Position numbers and translations under genes: made by a program
Notes under the pieces: generated by a model
The model's database searches: none
What the model was told of the DNA's origin: nothing
The model's input: the letters and a program-made list of their open reading frames with translations, nothing else
Source of the DNA: AC-43 sp963728855
GTDB lineage: Bacteria > Actinomycetota > Actinomycetes > Mycobacteriales > Micromonosporaceae
Direction: 5' to 3'
Length of the DNA stretch: 64,000 bases
Assembly (NCBI GenBank): GCA_963728855.1
Contig: CAVSLN010000001.1
Location: forward strand, 806,001 to 870,000
Shown here: in pieces, positions 26,393 through 35,599 of the stretch
How positions within the stretch are numbered: the stretch's first letter is position 1
Layout: the number at the start of each line of letters is the position of its first letter

Positions 26393-27310
26393 GTGACCAT
26401 GCGGCATGGCAAGTACCCGTTCGTCATCGGGTTTCTGTTAGCACCTGTGGCGTTGTACGCGATCTACGTGATCGGGCCCTTCGTCCAGGCGTTCCAGATC
26501 TCGTTGACGAACTGGCGGGGCCTGGGCACCCCGGAGTACGTCGGATTCGAGAACTTCCGGAAGCTGTTCACGGAAGACAACGTGTTCTGGAAAGCGGTGG
26601 AGCACAACCTCTGGGCCCTCGTTGTCCTGCCGCTGGTCACTATCGCGATCGCCCTGTTCCTGGCGTTCATGCTCAATGTGGGCGGCCGCTCGTCGGGCGG
26701 GGTGGCAAGCGGGGTCTGGGGGTCGAAGTTCTACCGGGTGGTGTTCTTCCTCCCCCAGGTCCTCGCGTTGCCCATCATCGGCGTGCTGTTCCAGGCGATC
26801 CTGCGCCCGGACGCCTCCGGGATGGTCAACGGACCGCTGCACGCGCTCGGCATCGGACCCGTCGGGTTCCTCACCGACCCGCACATCGCCTTCTGGACCG
26901 TGCTCGGCGTGGCGACCTGGCAGGCGGTCGGCTTCTACGTCGTGCTGTTCTCGGCCGGCATGTCGTCGATCCCGGGTGAGATGTACGAGGCCGCCCAGAT
27001 CGACGGCGCGAGCCGGGTGGTGATGTTCTTCCGGGTGACCATCCCGCTGCTCTTCGACACCATCCAGGTGGCGTGGGTCTACCTGGGCATCGCCGCGTTC
27101 GACCTGTTCGCGCTCGTCAACGTGATCACCATCGAGCAGGGCGGGCCGGACGGGGCCACCACGGTGCTGGCCGAGGAGATCTACCGCAACCTCGTCCAGT
27201 ACTCCAAGTACGGCTACGCCTCGGCCATGGGAGTGTCGCTGTTCTTCATGACGCTCACCTTCGCCGCATTGATCATGCGGACCACCCGCCGCGAGACCGT
27301 CGAGTTCTGA
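26393..27310 (+). CDS. ngcF: Sugar ABC importer inner-membrane permease (NgcF type)
   Basis: 305 residues with six predicted membrane helices. The EAA-loop motif is EMYEAAQIDGASRVVMFFRVTIPLL, typical of CUT1 carbohydrate permeases (full string split here: EMYEAAQIDGAS then FRVTIPLL). Initiation is GTG 26393 or Met 26399, ten bases after the ngcE stop. It forms a heterodimer with the NgcG-type protein encoded next and passes chitobiose or GlcNAc to the cytoplasm. Confidence 0.85.
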   Translation: MTMRHGKYPFVIGFLLAPVALYAIYVIGPFVQAFQISLTNWRGLGTPEYVGFENFRKLFTEDNVFWKAVEHNLWALVVLPLVTIAIALFLAFMLNVGGRSSGGVASGVWGSKFYRVVFFLPQVLALPIIGVLFQAILRPDASGMVNGPLHALGIGPVGFLTDPHIAFWTVLGVATWQAVGFYVVLFSAGMSSIPGEMYEAAQIDGASRVVMFFRVTIPLLFDTIQVAWVYLGIAAFDLFALVNVITIEQGGPDGATTVLAEEIYRNLVQYSKYGYASAMGVSLFFMTLTFAALIMRTTRRETVEF

Positions 27311-27322
27311 GGACACGACACG

Positions 27323-28273
27323 ATGACCACCAACACCCGTGGCCTCGGTACGCAGGCCCCGGCGGTAAGCCGGCCGGCCATGCGGCGGGCCGCCTCCGGT
27401 CGGCGCCGCACGCCGGTCACCCCGTTCGGCGCGCTCGGGCAGGCGGTGCTGATCCTGTGGACGTTGATCGTCCTGCTGCCGCTGCTCTGGACCGTGCTGG
27501 CCGGGTTCAAGACCAACACCGAGATCTTCGGCAACTCGTGGACACTGCCGCACGCGCTGCGGATCAGCAACTTCAGCCGGGCCTGGACCAAGGCGCACAT
27601 CGGCCGGTACATGTTCAACAGCGCGATCGTCGTGGCGTTCAGTACCTTCGGCACGATGGTGCTCGGCTCCATGGCCGCGTACGTGCTGGCCCGGTACAGG
27701 TTCATCGGCAACCGGGCGATCTACTACTTCTTCATCGCGGGGCTCGCCTTTCCGGTCTTCCTCGCGCTGGTGCCGCTGTTCTTCGTGGTACGCAACACCG
27801 GCAACCTGCCGCTGGTCGGCCCCCTCATCGGGCTGAACACCCGGGGCGGCCTGATCCTCGTGTACATCGCCTACTCGCTGCCGTTTACGGTGTTCTTCCT
27901 GACCGCGTTCTTCCGGACCCTGCCGAACTCGATCGCGGAGGCGGCGATCATCGACGGCGCCTCGCACGTACGGCTGTTCTTCCGGGTGATGCTGCCGATG
28001 GCCCGACCGGGGCTGATCAGCATCACGATCTTCAACATCCTCGGCCAGTGGAACCAGTACATCCTGCCGGTGCTGCTCCTGCAGGGCGAGGGCGCCGACG
28101 AGCGGTGGGTGCTGACCCAGGGCATCGCGAACATCAGCACCTCGGCGGGGTACGAGGCCGACTGGCCGGCGCTGTTCGCCGCGCTGACGCTGGCGATCGT
28201 ACCGATGGTGGTCGTCTATGCGATCTTCCAGCGCCAGATCCAGGCCGGCCTCACCGCGGGCGCGGTGAAGTAG
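27323..28273 (+). CDS. ngcG: Sugar ABC importer inner-membrane permease (NgcG type)
   Basis: 316 residues. An Arg-rich N-terminal tail of about 35 residues precedes six membrane helices. The EAA loop reads SIAEAAIIDGASH followed by FFRVMLPMARPG. It starts 12 bases after the ngcF stop. No ATPase gene follows; a strong hairpin 20 bases downstream ends the operon. The missing nucleotide-binding subunit is expected elsewhere (MsiK type). Confidence 0.88.
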   Translation: MTTNTRGLGTQAPAVSRPAMRRAASGRRRTPVTPFGALGQAVLILWTLIVLLPLLWTVLAGFKTNTEIFGNSWTLPHALRISNFSRAWTKAHIGRYMFNSAIVVAFSTFGTMVLGSMAAYVLARYRFIGNRAIYYFFIAGLAFPVFLALVPLFFVVRNTGNLPLVGPLIGLNTRGGLILVYIAYSLPFTVFFLTAFFRTLPNSIAEAAIIDGASHVRLFFRVMLPMARPGLISITIFNILGQWNQYILPVLLLQGEGADERWVLTQGIANISTSAGYEADWPALFAALTLAIVPMVVVYAIFQRQIQAGLTAGAVK

Positions 28274-28292
28274 ACAAGCCGTTCCTCAGGTA

Positions 28293-28326
28293 GCCGCCGC
28301 CCGGTCAGTGTCGACCGGGCGGCGGC
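28293..28326 (+). terminator. Strong 14-bp hairpin terminator after ngcG
   Basis: GCCGCCGCCCGGTC at 28293-28306 pairs perfectly with 28313-28326 across a six-base loop and is followed by GTCTTGT. It lies 20 bases after the ngcG stop and before the polymerase start at 28359. Confidence 0.75.
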
Positions 28327-28358
28327 GTCTTGTCAGACCGGGTGGACAGAATGGAGCG

Positions 28359-29999
28359 GTGCTGATCGCGGCGGTCCCGGACCAGGCCGGCGGCGCTGTC
28401 GTGCGGCGGCTGACCGCCGCCGGAGAGCCAGCCGGGCCGGTCGAGGAGTTGCCCGACCTCGCCGCCTCCTGCGGGGGTGGCCAGCGGTGGCTGTGGCCGT
28501 CCACCGCCGAGCACTATCCGCGCCTGGTGCGTGCCGGGGCGCGGGTGGCCCGCTGTCATGACCTGGAGCTGACCGAGGGGCTGCTGCTGGGGTACGAGGG
28601 GCGCTGGGGTGAGCCGCGCGGCCTGCCCGCCGTCCGGGCGCGGCTGGCCGGCGCGCCGGTCCCGGCCGACCCCCCGCTGCGGGCGGCGACCCCGCCAGGC
28701 GACGGGCAGGGCGCCCTGTTCGAGCCCGAGCCGACCGCGCCGGCCGGTGCGGGCTTCGACCGGCTCGCCGCGCTCATCGAGGGGTACGCGGCCCAGCAGG
28801 CCCGCATCGACGCCACCGCACACCCGGCGCGGTTGCGGCTCCTGGTGGCCGCCGAGTCGGCCGGTGCGCTGGTCGCGGTCGAGATGGGCGCCGACGGGCT
28901 GCCCTGGCGGGTGGACGTGCACGACGAGCTGCTGGTCGACCTGCTCGGCGAGCCGTCCCCGGTGGGCGGCCCGCCCCGCAAGCTCGCCGAGCTGTCCGCC
29001 CGCATCGCCGACGCGTTCGGCGGCTACCGGATCCACCCGGACTCCCCGGCCGAGGTGCTGCGGGCGTTCGCGCGGGAGGGGATCACGCTGCCCTCGACGC
29101 GGGCGTGGGTACTGCGCGGGGTGGACCACCCGGCCGTACCGCCGCTGCTGGAGTTCAAGGAGCTCTACCGGATCTGGACCGCGCACGGGTGGAGCTGGTG
29201 CCAGCAGTGGGTACGCGACGGCCGGTTCCACCCCGAGTACGTCCCCGCCGGTGTCGTGTCCGGCCGGTGGGCGACCCGGGGCGGGGGAGCGCTGCAGATC
29301 CCGAAGGTGGTCCGGCGGGCCGTACGGGCCGATCCCGGCTGGACCTTCGTCGTCGCCGACGCCGGGCAGCTCGAGCCCCGTATCCTCGCCGCGGTCTCCG
29401 GTGACCAGCGGATGCTGCGGGCGGCCGGGGCCGGCGACATGTATGCCGCGCTGGCCACCGAGTCGTTCGCCGGTGACCGCGCCAAGGCCAAGGTGGCCCT
29501 GCTGGGCGCCATGTACGGGCAGGTCGGCGGCCAGGCCGCGCCGGCTCTGGCGACCCTGCGCCGCTCGTACCCGACCGCCCTGGCCTACGTCGAGGACGCC
29601 GCCCGGACCGGCGAGTCCGGTGGGCTCGTGCGCTCGTGGCTCGGGCGGACCTGCCCGCCGCCGTCGGCCACGTCGGCCGAGATCGATCCGGAGTCCGGCC
29701 CGGGTGCGGCCCGGGCCCGCGGCCGGTTCACCCGTAACTTCGTCATCCAGGCCACCGCCGCGGAGTGGGCGCTGGCGCTGCTGGCCCTGCTGCGCACCGA
29801 CCTCGCCGGTACCGGCGCGCGGCTGGTCTTCTTCCAGCACGACGAGGTGATCGTGCACGCTCCGGCCGACCGGGCTGGCGAGGTGGCCGCCGCCGTCGAG
29901 TCGGCCGGCGACCGGGCCCGGCGGCTGCTGTTCGGGGACACTTCCGTCCGGTTCCCGCTCGGAGTGTCCATTGTGGACTGTTACGCGGACGCGAAGTAG
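28359..29999 (+). CDS. Family-A DNA polymerase with N-terminal 3'-5' exonuclease-like domain
   Basis: 546 residues from GTG 28359. It belongs to the actinobacterial bifunctional exonuclease/DNA polymerase group, shorter than PolA and lacking the 5'-3' nuclease. Polymerase motif A is VVADAGQLEPRILA, motif B is AKAKVALLGAMYGQ, and motif C is FFQHDEVIVH. The N-terminal region is poor in exonuclease Asp/Glu motifs and may be inactive. Probably a repair or translesion enzyme; role not established. Its 3' end overlaps the convergent membrane gene remnant by 19 bases. Confidence 0.85.
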   Translation: MLIAAVPDQAGGAVVRRLTAAGEPAGPVEELPDLAASCGGGQRWLWPSTAEHYPRLVRAGARVARCHDLELTEGLLLGYEGRWGEPRGLPAVRARLAGAPVPADPPLRAATPPGDGQGALFEPEPTAPAGAGFDRLAALIEGYAAQQARIDATAHPARLRLLVAAESAGALVAVEMGADGLPWRVDVHDELLVDLLGEPSPVGGPPRKLAELSARIADAFGGYRIHPDSPAEVLRAFAREGITLPSTRAWVLRGVDHPAVPPLLEFKELYRIWTAHGWSWCQQWVRDGRFHPEYVPAGVVSGRWATRGGGALQIPKVVRRAVRADPGWTFVVADAGQLEPRILAAVSGDQRMLRAAGAGDMYAALATESFAGDRAKAKVALLGAMYGQVGGQAAPALATLRRSYPTALAYVEDAARTGESGGLVRSWLGRTCPPPSATSAEIDPESGPGAARARGRFTRNFVIQATAAEWALALLALLRTDLAGTGARLVFFQHDEVIVHAPADRAGEVAAAVESAGDRARRLLFGDTSVRFPLGVSIVDCYADAK

Positions 30000-30455
30000 C
30001 GGCTGCCCACCGCGCTGCCGGCGGCGCCGCCCAGCACGCCGAGCAGCAGCGTCCAGACCGGCAGCAGGAGCAGCATGATGACGAGCCCGCCGAGGTTGTC
30101 GCTGATGACGTAGGACGCGACGTCGGGTAGCCCGCTGCGGTGGAAGTGAGCGAGCGTGGCCGGGTCGGTCACCGTACCGTGCGCGACGTACAGGGTCGCC
30201 GGCACGCCCGCCGTGAACAGCACGAGCGCGCCCACCAGCCCGGCCCAGAGCCCGGTCTGGACACCGGTGCCGGCCGAGCGGGTACGGGCGGCGGCCAGGC
30301 TCGCCGCGGCGAGCACGAGTACCGTGCCGCCCACCATGGCGTACCCGCCGGAGGAGTCGACCACGAACGGCAGCAGCCAGAGCAGGCCGGAGCCGAGCGC
30401 GGCGGCACCTCCGTACCGCAGCGCGGGACCGGAGCGGGCCGGGGGTAGCTCACTG
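29981..30455 (-). pseudogene. C-terminal part of a PadR-linked membrane protein, separated by an IS607-type insertion
   Basis: Reads about 155 residues with four to five hydrophobic spans (LGSGLLWLLPFVV, GGTVLVLAAASLAA, GLWAGLVGALVLF, IMLLLLPVWTLLLGVLGG). There is no start codon: upstream the frame runs into a stop inside the mobile element. The N-terminal part of the same protein lies at 32300-32624 on the same strand. Joined, they resemble the large membrane proteins that follow PadR regulators in actinobacteria. Confidence 0.75.
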
Positions 30456-30504
30456 CTGACGTATCAGTGTCTTTTAGCGCCATCTAGTCGTCTATGATGA
30501 CTGT

Positions 30505-31089
30505 GTGAACTTGAAGGAATGGGCGGCGGCGACCGGTATCGCGTACGTGACCGCGCGGCGGCAGTACGCGGCCGGGACACTGCCCGTTCCCACCTACCGG
30601 CTCGGCCGGCTGATCATGGTTGGCGAGCCGGTGGTCGGCGCGGTGGCAGGCGCGGGTCAGGTGGTGGTGTACGCGCGAGTGTCGTCAGCCGACCAGAAGG
30701 CCGACCTCGATAGGCAGGTTGCCCGGGTCACCATGTGGGCGACCGGGCAGAAACTCGCGGTGTCGCGGGTGGTGACCGAGGTCGGGTCGGCGCTCAACGG
30801 GCACCGCAAGAAGTTCCTTGCCCTGCTGCGTGATCCGTCCGTGTCGACGATCGTGGTCGAGCATCGGGACCGGTTTGCCCGGTTCGGCGCCGAGTACGTC
30901 GAGGCCGCGCTCACCGCTCAAGGCCGTCGTCTGCTTGTGGTCGATCTGGTCGAGGTGGACGACGACCTCGTGCGCGACGTGACCGAAATCCTGACCAGCC
31001 TGTGTGCCCGGCTGTACGGGCGCCGCGCTGCGGCGAACCGAGCCAGCCGGGCGGTCGCCGCAGCCACTGCGGACGAGGACTCGTGGTGA
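30505..31089 (+). CDS. tnpA: IS607-family serine recombinase TnpA
   Basis: 194 residues, intact. A MerR-like N-terminal helix-turn-helix (LKEWAAATGIAYVTARRQY) is followed by the serine recombinase core with VVVYARVSSADQKADLDRQ near residue 53, in which the RVSS serine is the nucleophile, and IVVEHRDRFARFG. The order DNA-binding domain first, catalytic domain second is diagnostic of IS607 TnpA. The last codons overlap the tnpB GTG start (GTGA). Confidence 0.92.
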   Translation: MNLKEWAAATGIAYVTARRQYAAGTLPVPTYRLGRLIMVGEPVVGAVAGAGQVVVYARVSSADQKADLDRQVARVTMWATGQKLAVSRVVTEVGSALNGHRKKFLALLRDPSVSTIVVEHRDRFARFGAEYVEAALTAQGRRLLVVDLVEVDDDLVRDVTEILTSLCARLYGRRAAANRASRAVAAATADEDSW

Positions 31090-32299
31090 AGCGGTACGAG
31101 CCGCCGGCCGGCTGGGTCGTGCAGGCGTACCGGTTCGCCCTCGACCCGTCGGATGTACAGATGGCCGGATTGCGCCGTAACACCGGCGCGGCCCGGTTCG
31201 CGTACAACCACATGCTGCGGCGGGTCAGCGCGGTGAAGGCGCAGCGCGCCGCCGAGGCCAGCTACGGGGTGGCCGAAGCGGACCTGACGCCGTGGCAGGG
31301 CTGGTCGCTGCCGGATCTTCGTCGCACCTGGAACGAGATCAAGCAGTGGGTGGCGCCGTGGTGGCAGGAATGCTCCAAGGAGGCGTTCAACACCGGCTTG
31401 GCGAACCTGTCCGCCGCACTGGGGTAACTGGCACGCGTCGCGCACCGGTGCCCGCAAGGGTCGCCGGATGGGCTGGCCACGACCCAAGAGGAAACACGGC
31501 CGCCGGTCGGCCCGGTTCACCACCGGGGCGATCCGGGTCGACCCCGACCACCGGCATGTGGTGTTGCCCCGGCTGGGCCGCATCCGCACCCACGAGTCAA
31601 CCCGCAAGCTGTCTCGCCGGGTGCAGGCGGGCACCGCGAAGATCCTGTCCGCCACCGTCACCGAGACCGCCGGCCGATGGTTCTGCTCGTTCCAGGTCGC
31701 CGTCAAGCGTGGCGCCCGACGTCGGGCACGCGCCGAAAGCCGGCCGGGTTGTCGGCGTGGATGCCGGGATCAAACACCTGGCGGTGCTGTCCACCGGTGA
31801 ACTGGTGCCCAACCCGGCACCGTTCAAGGCCGCGCTGAAGAAACTCGGCAAGGCCCAACGCCGGGCCGCGCGCAGGCTCGGACCCTACGACCCAGCCACC
31901 CGGCGTAAGCGAACCGCATCGAACCGGTGGCATCGGGCTCAGGCGAAGGTAGCGAAGCTGCACGCTTGCGTCAGCGCCGTCCGCGCCGACTCGTGGCACC
32001 AACTCACCACCCGACTCGCACAGCAGTTCAACACAGTTGTGGTGGAGGATCTGCACGTGGCCGGCATGCTGCGCAACCGCAGGCTGGCCCGGTCCCTCGT
32101 CGACGCCGCCCCCGCGACGCTACGCCGGCACCTCGAATACAAGACTGGCTGGTACGGCAGCACGCTGTACGTCGCCGACCGTTGGTATCCCAGCTCCAAA
32201 ACCTGCTCCGGCTGTCAGACGGTGAAACCCAAGCTGTCGCTGGCCGAGCGCATGTTCGACTGCACCGCGTGCGGGTTGTCCCTGGACCGGGACGTCTGA
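31086..32299 (+). pseudogene. tnpB: IS607-associated TnpB nuclease, frameshifted and 3'-truncated
   Basis: Starts at GTG 31086. Two extra bases break the frame: one in the GGGG at about 31422 and one near 31710. The RuvC-I Asp is in VVGVDAGIKHLAV, the Glu in VVVEDLHVAGM, the zinc ribbon is CSGC..CTAC, and the final Asp is in LDRD. The protein stops two residues after this motif, so about 15-40 usual C-terminal residues and the overlapping guide-RNA region are missing. Even without the frameshifts this copy would probably lack a functional guide. Confidence 0.88.
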
Positions 32300-32624
32300 G
32301 CAGGACGTGGACGGCCCAGCCCGCCCCGGCCGCGACGGCGACGACGAGGGCCACGGCCGCCCATCCGGGTACGGCACCGGAGCGCGGCGGGAACAGTGCC
32401 ACCCGCGCGCACCCGAGCGCGAACCGCCAGCGCCGCGGCCCGGCCGGTACCTGGGCCAGCTCGGCGAGCATCGCCCGGCCCCAGGATCTCCGGTCGGCCG
32501 GCAGCCGGCGTACCGCGGCGGCCAGCAGCCGGGCCGGCAGCTCCCTGCCCCCGGTGTGGCGGAGCCGGAGCACGACGAGCACGACGAGGACGACGAGGGC
32601 CTTGGCGGGCGGGATGAGCACCAT
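32300..32624 (-). pseudogene. N-terminal part of the PadR-linked membrane protein
   Basis: Starts at ATG 32624, which overlaps the PadR stop by one base. It opens with a hydrophobic Val/Leu segment (ALVVLVVLVVLRLRH), then LPADRRSWGRAMLAEL, RRWRFALGCARVALFPPR and a membrane helix VALVVAVAAGAGWAVHVLL. The reading is cut by the IS607-type element. The LPADRRxWGRAMLAELA signature is common in PadR-coupled actinobacterial membrane proteins. Confidence 0.78.
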
Positions 32625-32947
32625 CACGCGCCCTCCGTCCGGGGTCGCAGCGCGCGCCGGGCCGGCGTGGCGGGGGCGGGCGGCGCGGGCAGCGTGGCGG
32701 CGTGCTCGACGCCCGCGCCGGTCAGCCGGTACAGGTGGCGGGGTGGCCGGCCGGGCTGCGGGTCGGTCTCCCAGGCCGCCTCGACCAGGCCATGGTCGGC
32801 GAGGCGGATCAGGATCGGGTACATCGAGCCGGCCTGCAGCCCCACCCGCTGGCACAGCTCGTAGCCGTACCGCCAGGCGGTGGGGTCCTGGGCCAGCGCG
32901 TGCAGCACCGCGACGGTCTGCGGCGACGGCTTCCGGTATCGGGTCAC
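32624..32947 (-). CDS. PadR-family transcriptional repressor
   Basis: 107 residues from GTG 32947. The winged helix contains TVAVLHALAQDP, WRYGYELCQRVGLQAGSMYPILIRL and the wing PGRPPRHLYRLTGAGVE. PadR proteins repress their own operons in response to small molecules. The downstream coupled gene is the disrupted membrane protein. An inverted repeat overlapping the likely -10 lies just upstream and is a good operator candidate. Confidence 0.9.
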   Translation of the reverse strand: MTRYRKPSPQTVAVLHALAQDPTAWRYGYELCQRVGLQAGSMYPILIRLADHGLVEAAWETDPQPGRPPRHLYRLTGAGVEHAATLPAPPAPATPARRALRPRTEGA

Positions 32948-32953
32948 GGCTAA

Positions 32954-32973
32954 AACTCTATATAGCAAGAGTT
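32954..32973. promoter_or_regulatory. Candidate PadR operator overlapping a -10-like TATATA
   Basis: AACTCT at 32954-32959 pairs with AGAGTT at 32968-32973 across eight A/T-rich bases that include TATATAG. It lies 7 bases upstream of the PadR start. The low GC content and symmetry stand out, and the position fits autorepression. Confidence 0.6.
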
Positions 32974-33161
32974 ATGTGGCGCACGGGCTCGGCCGGGTTT
33001 CGGAAGTGGCGAGGGTGGCCGTGCCGTTGCCCGCCATCGGATCGATCGCCGGTTCCCCGGCCCGGACAAGTCCGACCGCCCGGTAAACCTGGCTGGCGGA
33101 GACGGTGTTTTGAAGAGCGTGATACTCGTTGCCCACCGAGGGAGAGCTGCAGTGAACAACG

Positions 33162-33679
33162 ATGAACGCTGAGACCGACGACTTCGAGTCGTTCTTCCGC
33201 GCCCGCAGCCCGGCGCTGCTGAGGGCGGCCTACCTCCTCACCGGTGACCGGCATCTGGCCGAGGACCTGGTGCAGGAGTCCCTGGCCCGTACCCAACGGA
33301 AGTGGCGCAGGCTGGGCAACGGTGGCTCTCCCGAGGCGTACACGCGCAGGGTGATGTACCGCCTTCAGGTCAACGTGTGGCGTCGCCGCCGGGTACCGGA
33401 GTCATTGCCCGGCACGCTTCCTGAATACGGCGGTGCCAATGCCGAAGGCAACGTCGTGGAGCGCCTGGCGTTGCGCCAGGCGTTAATGACGCTGCCCGTC
33501 CGGCAGCGCACGGTGGTTGTTCTGCGGTACTACGAGGACCGCAGCGAGTCTGAGATCGCCGAGATCCTCGGGTGCCAACCGGGCACTCCAAGAGCCACGC
33601 GGCGAGAGCCATCGCCCGGCTCCGGCAACTTCTGCCTGATCTGCCCGATCAGCACCGCGTCGAGGGGGTGGCCCGATGA
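33162..33679 (+). CDS. ECF sigma factor, SigE-type (one missing base near the end)
   Basis: Region 2 shows FFRARSPALLRAAYLLTGD and AEDLVQESLARTQRKW; region 4 shows LPVRQRTVVVLRYYED and SESEIAEILGCQPGT. One base is missing near 33589; restoring it gives ...KSHAARAIARLRQLL and a stop at 33677-33679, 172 residues in total. That stop overlaps the ATG of the membrane partner (ATGA), which supports the repair. SigE-like (SIG14-type) factors lack separate classical anti-sigma genes and often pair with a membrane protein as here. Confidence 0.85.
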
Positions 33680-34833
33680 ACGACCTGACCAGCCGGCTCT
33701 CCGCGTTGGCCGATGAGATGACCGACGCCGACTACGTTGACCTGCGTCGTAAGGTCGACCGTACCTCGCGCAGGCTGGGGTACCGGCGCGCTGCGCTGAC
33801 CGCCGCGATCGCCGTCGTCGCGATCGCCGGAGCCGTCGTGGCCGGCAACGCGGTGCTGGCGTCGCGCCCCAACTCCGGACCGGCACCGGCGGCCAGCCCG
33901 ACCGCCGGCGTCGTCACGAACACCCCCGGGCCGGAGCCGACCAGCGTGCCGCCGACCGGCACGTCGGCGAACGCGCATACCGCTGCCGCCGATGTCGTGC
34001 CCGGGACGCTCAGCTACCTGAAGGTGGTGCGCGGGCAGCCGATCGAGTTGACCAGGGTGACCGACGGGACGGTGCACAGGTCCACGTTCGGCACGGCGAC
34101 CGTGAGCGACGAGTATGTGGCGGCGCCTTCTCCCGACGGTACGAAGATCGCATTGATCGAGTCGCCGGACCCGGGCAGCGTCAAGCCCGGTGACCTGGTG
34201 GTCGTGGTGGCGGGTGGCGCGTGGCGTACGTTGGCCCACAACATCACCTGGGGCGGCGGCAGCTGGCCGACCTGGGCCCCGGACTCGAACAGCATCGTGG
34301 TGAAGAGCGGGAGCGGGTACGTCACGGTCGACCTCGCCACCGGGACGACGACAGCGCCGCCGAAGCTCAGCGGTTCTGTTGACTACCTCACCTGGTCGGG
34401 GACGGGCGCCTGGCTCGCGTACGCCGCCAGCGGGCAGGAGATCGTCGTCTCGCGACCCGACGGCACCGGGCTGGGGAGGGCTTCGATCACCGGGCTGCCG
34501 GAATGCCATGAGTTCGCGGCCTGCCCGTTCGCGGTGCAGGCGGTCTCCGACGACGGCCGGTACGTCGCCATCGGGCATGGCAACACCGACCCCGGCCACG
34601 TCGCCGAGGCGCACCTGACGCTCGACATGCGTACCGGCCGGCTGGCCAGTCTCCCCAAGGTCACGGGAGCGATCGACAAGATCTACTTCCGGAGTGGCGG
34701 CCTGGTGCTGCGCAGCGGCGGCGACTCCGGGCGGTACACCTTCTCCTTGGTCGACCCAACCGGCACGGTGACGGCGAGCTTCCCGGACACGCACGAGACC
34801 GCGGGTACCAGGCTCGTCGGGTACCAGCCGTAG
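33676..34833 (+). CDS. Membrane protein with extracytoplasmic TolB-like beta-propeller, sigma-factor partner
   Basis: 385 residues. A cytoplasmic N-terminus (SRLSALADEMTDADYVDL) of about 35 residues precedes one membrane helix (about 38-60) and a Pro/Thr-rich linker. A repeat domain follows with TolB/WD-like blades (VAAPSPDGTKIALIES, WPTWAPDSNSIVVKSG, LTWSGTGAWLAYAA, AVSDDGRYVAIGHGN). Coupled to the ECF sigma gene, it may sense an envelope signal and hold the sigma factor; this is inference. Confidence 0.8.
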   Translation: MNDLTSRLSALADEMTDADYVDLRRKVDRTSRRLGYRRAALTAAIAVVAIAGAVVAGNAVLASRPNSGPAPAASPTAGVVTNTPGPEPTSVPPTGTSANAHTAAADVVPGTLSYLKVVRGQPIELTRVTDGTVHRSTFGTATVSDEYVAAPSPDGTKIALIESPDPGSVKPGDLVVVVAGGAWRTLAHNITWGGGSWPTWAPDSNSIVVKSGSGYVTVDLATGTTTAPPKLSGSVDYLTWSGTGAWLAYAASGQEIVVSRPDGTGLGRASITGLPECHEFAACPFAVQAVSDDGRYVAIGHGNTDPGHVAEAHLTLDMRTGRLASLPKVTGAIDKIYFRSGGLVLRSGGDSGRYTFSLVDPTGTVTASFPDTHETAGTRLVGYQP

Positions 34834-34846
34834 CCAGCATCCGATC

Positions 34847-34873
34847 GGGCGCGCTCCAGTGCGGAGCGCGCCC
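34847..34873. terminator. Bidirectional 11-bp hairpin
   Basis: GGGCGCGCTCC at 34847-34857 pairs perfectly with 34863-34873 across a five-base loop. It sits between the convergent beta-propeller gene (stop 34833) and the Nudix gene (stop 34923). Confidence 0.65.
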
Positions 34874-34922
34874 GGTCCCGGTCCCGGGCCCGTCCGCCGT
34901 TGCGCCGGGACAGGCTGACGGC

Positions 34923-35453
34923 CTAGCTCGGTGCCGCGAAGTACCGGGTGACCGCGTGGGTCGCGGTGGGGAAGGCCAACGGGCGGGGAGCAGTGATGAC
35001 CAGCCACTCGGTGGCCTCCTCGGTCGGCGCCGACGGCGGCAGGTCCTCGGCCGGCCGGGCCGGGAGCAGGCCGAAGACGTTGATGGTGCCGGCCGTACTC
35101 ATGACGTCGAAGAGCCGTACGTCGTCGGGGTCGGCGGTCAGGCCGGTCTCCTCCCACAGCTCCCGTACCGACGCCTCCTGCCACGTCTCGCCGGTCTCGA
35201 TGAACCCGCCCGGCAGGGCCAGCTGGCCCCGGGCCGGCTCGATGTCGCGGCGGATCACCACCAGCCCGAGCCCCCGTTCCGCGAGTACGGGCAGCAGCAC
35301 CATCGCCACCGGCAGCGGGTTGTGCCACGTGGTCTCCTCGCAGCCGGGACAGGTCCGGGGCCAGGCCGACCCGGCCGCGTACGCCGTCCCGCAGTACGAA
35401 CAGTGCGAGTGCTGGACCAGGTTGGTGCGCTGCCACGCGGCCGGGACGTGCAT
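34923..35453 (-). CDS. Nudix hydrolase with N-terminal zinc ribbon
   Basis: 176 residues from ATG 35453. The zinc ribbon is CSYCGTAY...CPGCEETTW (about 18-45). The Nudix box is GGFIETGETWQEA followed by RELWEETGL. It hydrolyses a nucleoside diphosphate linked to another moiety; NUDT or NADH-pyrophosphatase-like relatives share the ribbon plus Nudix layout. It stands alone, convergent with the beta-propeller gene. Confidence 0.9.
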   Translation of the reverse strand: MHVPAAWQRTNLVQHSHCSYCGTAYAAGSAWPRTCPGCEETTWHNPLPVAMVLLPVLAERGLGLVVIRRDIEPARGQLALPGGFIETGETWQEASVRELWEETGLTADPDDVRLFDVMSTAGTINVFGLLPARPAEDLPPSAPTEEATEWLVITAPRPLAFPTATHAVTRYFAAPS

Positions 35454-35599
35454 ACATCGAACCCTATGCGGCCCGGCCACGGCTGCCCACCGGGGGTTGA
35501 TGACGTTCGTCCCCAACCTGTGGATAACTGCTGTGCATAGCTGGCCAGAGCCGTTCGACGGCTGTGGATAGAACGAGAGGTTACCGCCCCGTGAACGGG

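Larger units (their letters stand above)
30456..32299. mobile_element. IS607-family insertion element, right end missing
   Basis: Contains the serine recombinase tnpA and an overlapping tnpB in the standard IS607 order. It interrupts the membrane gene whose halves lie on either side. The right junction comes immediately after the tnpB codons for LDRDV. Normal IS607 elements continue with the end of tnpB, the guide-RNA segment and the right end, so these were lost by a deletion that also took a little of the target gene. GACGT occurs on both sides of the junction (32289-32312), a possible microhomology. Confidence 0.75.
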
